Of a DNA stretch of 11,527 nt, positions 7,498 to 11,527 are shown in pieces. Each line of letters starts with the position of its first letter. Position 1 is the first letter of the stretch. The DNA is from Thermodesulfobacteriota bacterium (GTDB lineage: Bacteria > Desulfobacterota > QYQD01). The notes below the pieces were generated by a model. It saw nothing but the letters and a program-made list of their open reading frames with translations. It was not told the DNA's origin and made no database searches. Location: contig JASEGX010000065.1 in assembly GCA_030017815.1 (NCBI GenBank), positions 1 to 11,527 on the forward strand, written 5' to 3'. Both the position numbers and the translations under genes were made by a program.

Positions 7498-7532
7498 TTA
7501 ACCCTGAACCCTGAACCTTGAACCTTGGACCT
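7498..7532. repeat. Right heptad array (TGAACCT units)
   Basis: Five contiguous 7-base units occur in perfect register: TTAACCC, TGAACCC, TGAACCT, TGAACCT and TGGACCT. Its reverse complement aligns along its length with the left array at 7335-7370, with few mismatches and one single-base gap. The two arrays thus form long inverted ends around a block of about 200 bp. The rest of the gap to purB (7533-7600) shows nothing recognisable. Confidence 0.78.
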
Positions 7533-7614
7533 GACAACTTGAGTAGTTACAGCATCTCGATATTTTCGTATCTAGCCGCCGACTGCTGATGGCTCTAAAT
7601 GGAGGGAAGATGAG

Positions 7615-8907
7615 ATGATCGAACGGTACGCACGGCCGGAAATGGCCCGTATATGGTCGCTGGAAAATAAATACCGCACCTGGTTAAGGGTGGAGATATT
7701 GGCCTGCGAGGCCTGGTCCAAACTGGGAGTTATTCCTAAGGAGGCCTTGCAGGTAATAAAGAAGAAGGCGGCTTTTTCTGTATCCCGCATAGACGAGATA
7801 GAAAAAGAGACGAAGCACGACGTTATAGCCTTTTTAACCAACGTGGCTGAGAATGTCGGGCCGGAGGCCCGGTTTATCCACTGGGGGCTGACCTCATCGG
7901 ATATCCTGGATACGAGTATGGCCCTTCTTCTCAAAGAGGCGGCGGACCTTATTATTGAGGATGTGCATAACCTGCTCTCGGTTATCAAGAGGCGGGCCTT
8001 GGAACACAAGGACACGGTTATGATCGGCCGGTCGCACGGCATCCATGCCGAGCCCATTACTTTCGGCCTGAAACTGGCCATCTGGCATGATGAGATGCGG
8101 CGCAACCTGGCCCGCTTAAAGGAGGCCAGAGAGACCATTGCCTACGGGAAGCTTTCCGGCGCAGTGGGTACTTTTGCCAATATCGACCCGGAGGTAGAGG
8201 CCTATGTCTGCAAGAAGTCCGGTCTCAAACCGGCCCCGGCCTCATCACAGATTATCCAGCGTGATCGCTACGCCCACTTCTTTAACACCCTGGCCGTCCT
8301 GGCCGGTTCCTTAGAAAAGATTGCGGTTGAGATCAGGCATCTTCAGAGGACAGAGGTCTTGGAAGCCGAAGAATATTTTAGCGCCGGCCAGAAAGGCTCT
8401 TCGGCCATGCCCCATAAACGCAACCCTATCAATTCTGAAAATATCTGCGGGTTGGCGCGATTGGTGCGTTCCTATGCCGTAGCCGCTATGGAGAACATCC
8501 CTCTCTGGCATGAGCGAGATATAAGCCATTCTTCAGTGGAACGGGTTATTGCCCCGGATGCCACCATACTGCTTGATTTTATGCTGCATCGCGCTACAAA
8601 CCTCCTCGATCGTTTGATTGTTTATCCCGAACGGATGGCTGAGAACCTGCGGAAGACAGGCGGACTGATATTTTCGCAGCAGGTCCTTCTCCTTTTGACG
8701 CAAAAGGGTGTAAGCCGGGAAGAGGCATACCGCATAGTGCAAAGAAATGCCATGCGGGCCTGGGAGAAGGGAGGGGACTTTAAGAAACTCCTTCTGAAGG
8801 ATAAAGACGTGGCGCGTTATATAAGCAGAGCAGAACTTGAGCAGGCCTTCGATCTCAGACATCACCTGAAACATGTGGATACTATATTCAAGCGGGTGTT
8901 TAGATAG
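7615..8907 (+). CDS. purB: Adenylosuccinate lyase
   Basis: The 430-residue protein is a full-length member of the fumarase/aspartase superfamily. PurB splits SAICAR to AICAR plus fumarate, and adenylosuccinate to AMP plus fumarate, so it serves de novo purine synthesis and the AMP branch in the cytoplasm. The superfamily signature GSSAMPHKRNP lies at 261-271, with the mobile-loop catalytic Ser263. His141 in GRSHGIHAEP is the expected acid/base residue. His68 lies in KHDV, and the TSSD segment at 93-96 contributes to substrate binding. The ATG follows a strong GGAGGG Shine-Dalgarno (7601-7606) eight bases upstream. pyrE follows on the same strand after 101 bases, so co-transcription is plausible, although an inverted repeat lies between them. 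The heptad-bracketed repeat block lies just upstream. Confidence 0.97.
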   Translation: MIERYARPEMARIWSLENKYRTWLRVEILACEAWSKLGVIPKEALQVIKKKAAFSVSRIDEIEKETKHDVIAFLTNVAENVGPEARFIHWGLTSSDILDTSMALLLKEAADLIIEDVHNLLSVIKRRALEHKDTVMIGRSHGIHAEPITFGLKLAIWHDEMRRNLARLKEARETIAYGKLSGAVGTFANIDPEVEAYVCKKSGLKPAPASSQIIQRDRYAHFFNTLAVLAGSLEKIAVEIRHLQRTEVLEAEEYFSAGQKGSSAMPHKRNPINSENICGLARLVRSYAVAAMENIPLWHERDISHSSVERVIAPDATILLDFMLHRATNLLDRLIVYPERMAENLRKTGGLIFSQQVLLLLTQKGVSREEAYRIVQRNAMRAWEKGGDFKKLLLKDKDVARYISRAELEQAFDLRHHLKHVDTIFKRVFR

Positions 8908-8914
8908 AGTATTT

Positions 8915-8984
8915 GGACGCAGATGAACGCAGATTGTCGGGATGTTAAATAATTTTCTGCGAATATCGGCGAAAATCCGCGTCC
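8915..8984. repeat. Imperfect inverted repeat with GGACGCAGAT ends
   Basis: The left end GGACGCAGATGAACGCAGAT (8915-8934) faces a right end AATCCGCGTCC (8974-8984), which is the inverse of GGACGCGGATT. The centre (about 8935-8973) is less ordered. The pattern resembles a dispersed intergenic repeat seen in other environmental bacteria. It occupies most of the purB-pyrE gap and stops about 11 bases before the pyrE Shine-Dalgarno. It could form a hairpin in a shared transcript. Confidence 0.6.
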
Positions 8985-9008
8985 TATTTAACCTGTTAGG
9001 AGAAACAC

Positions 9009-9563
9009 ATGGATAATGAAAAAGAGCGCCTTAAGGCCATCCTTATTGAAAAATCTTACCAGAAACGGAAGGTCGTCCTTACTTCCGGCCGGGAGAGTGA
9101 TTTTTATATAGACTGCAAACAGACTACGCTTTCGGCGGAAGGGGCTTATCTGGTGGGAAAGGTGATGTTTGAACGTATCCGGCAGGCCCCGGTGAAGGTT
9201 CAGGGCGTTGCGGGAATGACCTTGGGCGCTGATCCAATGGTTGCGGCCATAGCCGTGGCCAGTCATATAGCCGGGAATCCCATTCATGCCCTTATCATCC
9301 GTAAGGAACCCAAGAAGCATGGAACAGCTTCCTGGATTGAGGGTAAAAATAACTTACCGGTGGGGGCCGCAGTGACTATAGTGGAAGACGTGGTAACGAC
9401 CGGCGGTACACTCCTTAAGGCCATAGAGAGGGCTGAGGCGGAGGGATTCAGGGTTGTCCAGGTATTGGCCCTGGTTGATCGTAATGAAGGCGGGAGGGAA
9501 TTCCTTAAAGAGAAAGGCTACGATCTTGAAGCTGTTTTTGTGCGTGAGGATTTAACTAAATAG
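9009..9563 (+). CDS. pyrE: Orotate phosphoribosyltransferase
   Basis: This is a 184-residue type I phosphoribosyltransferase that joins orotate to PRPP to give OMP, the fifth step of pyrimidine synthesis. The PRPP-binding signature VTIVEDVVTTGG lies at 122-133. The flexible catalytic loop RKEPKKHGT at 98-106 carries the expected lysines, and an N-terminal SGRESDFYIDCK segment at 26-37 fits the orotate-binding region of the family. The length is normal for short bacterial OPRTases. The ATG has an AGGAG Shine-Dalgarno shortly upstream (GTTAGGAGAAACAC). It follows purB on the same strand. Four bases after the TAG stop a palindromic repeat begins, which may end the transcript. Confusion with another type I phosphoribosyltransferase is possible but unlikely given the loop and length. 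Confidence 0.95.
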   Translation: MDNEKERLKAILIEKSYQKRKVVLTSGRESDFYIDCKQTTLSAEGAYLVGKVMFERIRQAPVKVQGVAGMTLGADPMVAAIAVASHIAGNPIHALIIRKEPKKHGTASWIEGKNNLPVGAAVTIVEDVVTTGGTLLKAIERAEAEGFRVVQVLALVDRNEGGREFLKEKGYDLEAVFVREDLTK

Positions 9564-9567
9564 TTAC

Positions 9568-9712
9568 CATCCGAAAAGCCCACAAAAACCTCCCCTCCCC
9601 TGGCGGGAGGGGATTAAGGGGAGGGGGGAACATCTTGGTTTTGCACAATCTTTTCACCCCCACCCTAGCCCTCCCCCGTCAAAGGGGGAGGGAATATAGG
9701 GGTTTCCATATG
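9568..9712. repeat. Palindromic CTCCCC/GGGGAG element after pyrE; probable terminator
   Basis: Two perfect 9-bp hairpins occur: TCCCCTCCC (9591-9599) with GGGAGGGGA (9605-9613), and CCCTCCCCC (9669-9677) with GGGGGAGGG (9684-9692). The outer ends CATCCGAAAA (9568-9577) and, inverted, CATATGGAAACCCC (ending at 9712) resemble the ends of the 2886-2986 element. The rest of the gap to the next gene (9713-9766) shows only a Shine-Dalgarno (GAGGGAGGA). Termination of the purB-pyrE transcript here is inferred from position and stem strength. Confidence 0.7.
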
Positions 9713-9766
9713 AAAACCAAATAGCATCGACGAGATACCGAAAATACATACGAGGGAGGACGACGG

Positions 9767-10018
9767 ATGCCAATTTATGAATTTCGCTGTTTGGATTGCC
9801 AGCATATCTTTGAGCTCCTGGCGTTAAATAAAGAGGACCGGATTGAAGCCAAGTGTCCCAAATGCGGATGTGATTCCTTCGAGAGGGTTTTAAGTTGTAC
9901 TAATTATACCATGAGTGGTAGCCGATCAGGGGCAAGTTCCGGGAGTACGAGCGTGAACAGTCGTTCCTGCGACGGAGGGAGTTGCACGACTATTGATATC
10001 CCCGGGCCGTCCAAATAG
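9767..10018 (+). CDS. FmdB-family zinc ribbon protein
   Basis: This is a small 83-residue protein beginning with the family hallmark MPIYEFRC. A four-Cys zinc ribbon is formed by Cys8/Cys11 and Cys30/Cys33 (CPKCG), with an extra Cys35 beside it. The C-terminal third (about 48-83) is rich in Ser, Gly and Cys and looks disordered; it holds two further cysteines in SCDGGSC, which might bind metal. FmdB-type proteins are named for a putative regulator of formamidase genes, but for most members the role is unproven. A GAGGGAGGA Shine-Dalgarno lies just upstream. It follows the repeat after pyrE and is convergent with the receiver-kinase gene, so it probably stands as its own transcript. Confidence 0.9.
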   Translation: MPIYEFRCLDCQHIFELLALNKEDRIEAKCPKCGCDSFERVLSCTNYTMSGSRSGASSGSTSVNSRSCDGGSCTTIDIPGPSK

Positions 10019-10047
10019 CTTCCCGGTGACATCAGAGGTAAAAAGTA

Positions 10048-10083
10048 GTTGAGTGGTTGAGTGGTACTACTCAACTACTCAAC
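10048..10083. terminator. Long octad-built hairpin between convergent genes
   Basis: GTTGAGTGGTTGAGTGG (10048-10064) can pair along its full length with CTACTCAACTACTCAAC (10067-10083); the only deviations in RNA are G-U pairs, and the loop is at most a few bases. Both arms are built from a repeated 8-base unit (GTTGAGTG). It lies 29 bases after the FmdB-type stop and overlaps the stop codon (10079-10081) of the receiver-kinase gene. It could terminate in both directions, but no clear U-tract follows on either strand. Confidence 0.6.
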
Positions 10084-11392
10084 CGCAAGCCGCATCAACA
10101 GGTATTCGTATCGTAAATGTGGTCCCTTCGCCCACTGTGCTCTCTACACCAATGGTCCCGTTGTGCTTATGGATAATATTATAGGCCAGGTGAAGACCTA
10201 ACCCCGTCCCTTTTCCCGCCTCCTTGGTGGTAAAGAATGGGTCGAATATCCTGGAGAGGTTTTCTTTGGGAATGCCTGAGCCCGTGTCACTTATTTTAAT
10301 CTCCACATAAGCATTGTCAGCCGTTGTGGTAATCTTGATCTCGCCCTGTTTTTCTATGGCCTGCGCGGCATTGACCAGAAGATTCATGAAAACCTGGTTA
10401 AGCTGATAAGGATAGCATTGCACCAGGGGAAGTGCTCCATATTCCTTCGTGACGGTAGCTTTGTATTTGAGTTCGTTCCAGACAATATTCAGGGTTGATT
10501 CAAGGCATTTATTAATATCCGCAGATTGTAACTTATCCTCACCGGGGTGGGCAAAGTCTTTCAGATTAACGATGATCTTCTTAATCCGTTCAGTTCCCTC
10601 CCGAGTCTCTCTAATGAGGTTTTCCGCATCGTCCAGAACAAAATCGATGTCAATTTCAGCTTCTACCGCCCTGATGGCCCCCACCTGTTCTGCGAGGGGG
10701 TTGCCGCATTCGCCTCTGGCTACGACATCTTCCAGGCCTGTAACCAGCTTCCTGTATTCTTTTACGAGTCTGCTGAGATCGCTTTGATAATCTGAAAGCG
10801 CTTTCAGATTGCTGCTGATAAACGCGGCAGGGTTATTAATTTCATGAGCCACGCCCGCGGCAAGCTGCCCGACCGAGGCCATTTTCTCAGAATGTATCAT
10901 CTGCGCCTGGGTCTCTTTTAATTTTGCCAGTGCCTGTTCCGCTTCCTCTTTACTTTTCCGAAGCTCGGCAATGCGCTCTGAAAGCATCTCCTCCAGCCTC
11001 TCACGGTAAGCCCGATTATCAATCTCAAGCTGACGGCGGTGCAAAGCGTTTTTTACACTGATTAATATCCCTCTGGGATGAAACGGTTTAACAACATATC
11101 CACAAATGCCAATTCCCAGGACAACCTCTACGACGGACGGATCATCTACCACTGTGACCATGACAACCGCCGTATCCCAATGCTCGGCCAAGACGTACCG
11201 GACGAAATCCAGTCCTGATTCCCCGGGCATCTTCATATCGCAAAGGACCAGTTCGAAGCTCTGCTCCTTCAAACGCTCACGCGCTTCTGCCGCACTGGCG
11301 GCCAGGGTACAGTCGTAACCATTGTTCTCAAGTATCTGCCCGATCAGTCGCCGAACAGGCTCTTCATCATCCACGACCAACACTTTCGTCAT
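10079..11392 (-). CDS. Soluble receiver-histidine kinase (REC-HisKA-HATPase)
   Basis: From ATG 11392 the protein is 437 residues with no membrane segment. An N-terminal receiver domain (1-120) has acidic residues Asp8-Asp9, phospho-acceptor Asp52 in CDMKMPG, Thr80 and Lys102. A charged coiled coil covers about 120-168. HisKA carries His183 in GVAHEINNP. The HATPase has its N box at 337-345 (NLLVNAAQA), DTGSG at 369-373 and GTGLGL at 395-400. The distance from His183 to the N box (about 154 residues) is long, with an extended helical segment. Such proteins usually receive phosphate from another kinase on the receiver, which then gates the kinase core. No partner is in view. The frame extends to 11470, but those 26 residues cross a palindromic segment, whereas ATG 11392 has a GGAGGA site five bases upstream. 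Confidence 0.93.
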   Translation of the reverse strand: MTKVLVVDDEEPVRRLIGQILENNGYDCTLAASAAEARERLKEQSFELVLCDMKMPGESGLDFVRYVLAEHWDTAVVMVTVVDDPSVVEVVLGIGICGYVVKPFHPRGILISVKNALHRRQLEIDNRAYRERLEEMLSERIAELRKSKEEAEQALAKLKETQAQMIHSEKMASVGQLAAGVAHEINNPAAFISSNLKALSDYQSDLSRLVKEYRKLVTGLEDVVARGECGNPLAEQVGAIRAVEAEIDIDFVLDDAENLIRETREGTERIKKIIVNLKDFAHPGEDKLQSADINKCLESTLNIVWNELKYKATVTKEYGALPLVQCYPYQLNQVFMNLLVNAAQAIEKQGEIKITTTADNAYVEIKISDTGSGIPKENLSRIFDPFFTTKEAGKGTGLGLHLAYNIIHKHNGTIGVESTVGEGTTFTIRIPVDAACG

Positions 11393-11397
11393 GATTG

Positions 11398-11403
11398 TCC
11401 TCC
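11398..11403 (-). promoter_or_regulatory. Ribosome binding site deciding the receiver-kinase start
   Basis: On the - strand this reads GGAGGA, five bases before ATG 11392, where the receiver fold begins with MTKVLVVDDEEP. It argues against the upstream in-frame ATG at 11470. Confidence 0.75.
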
Positions 11404-11410
11404 GTTCTCG

Positions 11411-11450
11411 GCCAACCTGCCTGCGGCAGACCGTAGGCCTGGTGGCCGGG
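11411..11450. repeat. Small palindromic segment in the receiver-kinase leader
   Basis: CTGCC (11417-11421) and GGCAG (11425-11429) form a short stem, and the flanks CCAACC and GGTGG give partial outer pairing. The segment lies just upstream of the GGAGGA site. Beyond it, 11451-11527 shows no recognisable gene or promoter. Confidence 0.35.
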
Positions 11451-11527
11451 CGTCTTATATCAAGTTGCATTCAAATCCCCCTTGTATGTTGAAAGTTAGA
11501 GGGAACAAAATTTTTAAGTTCTTTTCT

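Noticed and set aside
7335..7532. Heptad arrays as a CRISPR array
   Set aside because: Units are only 7 bases and contiguous with no spacers, and there are no cas genes.
7572..8138. 188-codon open frame on the - strand opposite purB
   Set aside because: purB is unmistakable on the + strand; the antisense frame is low-complexity, Ser/Arg-rich and has no recognisable domain.
11393..11470. 26-residue N-terminal extension of the receiver kinase
   Set aside because: It reads through a palindromic segment, is Arg-rich and unlike a receiver start, and the GGAGGA site supports ATG 11392.

Overview
The window is ordinary-looking bacterial chromosome, with roughly balanced base composition, compact genes on both strands and convincing Shine-Dalgarno sites. 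Nothing in it fixes the species. The large hybrid histidine kinases, the NtrB-like kinase core, the beta-CASP RNase, a lone AMMECR1 protein, an FmdB zinc ribbon and many short palindromic intergenic repeats resemble Desulfobacterota (former Deltaproteobacteria) or a related environmental lineage. That placement is inference. No phage, plasmid, CRISPR, tRNA or rRNA gene is visible.

Layout. From 2 to 2881 (+) runs the 3' part of a membrane hybrid sensor kinase (Cache-like sensor, HAMP, GAF, HisKA, HATPase, receiver), cut at its N terminus by the window edge. A G/C-rich palindromic element fills the gap to a convergent beta-CASP metallo-beta-lactamase RNase (2995-4596, -). Divergent from it is a membrane-anchored metallophosphoesterase (4727-5908, +), whose 3' end overlaps the convergent AMMECR1-domain gene amrA (5865-6431, -). 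From 6432 to 6744 there is a repeat that carries the amrA ribosome binding site and a MITE-like element of about 150 bp. Then come a two-BON-domain lipoprotein (6745-7317, +) and a segment bracketed by inverted heptad arrays. Between those arrays lies a short remnant of a 23S-rRNA-intervening-sequence (four-helix-bundle) protein gene.

From 7615 the strand is consistently +: purB (7615-8907), pyrE (9009-9563) and an FmdB-family zinc ribbon (9767-10018). They are separated by further palindromic repeats. A long hairpin ends this group and overlaps the stop codon of the last gene, a soluble receiver-plus-histidine-kinase protein on the - strand (10079-11392).

How the genes relate: purB and pyrE are housekeeping enzymes of purine and pyrimidine synthesis and may be co-transcribed. 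The two kinases are unrelated in architecture and neither has a cognate response regulator in view. The other genes look like independent single-gene units. I found no convincing new multi-gene system. The most unusual content is intergenic: at least six different repeat families in about 7.5 kb, including two related palindromes that begin exactly four bases after a TAG stop, and the four-helix-bundle gene remnant held between heptad arrays.
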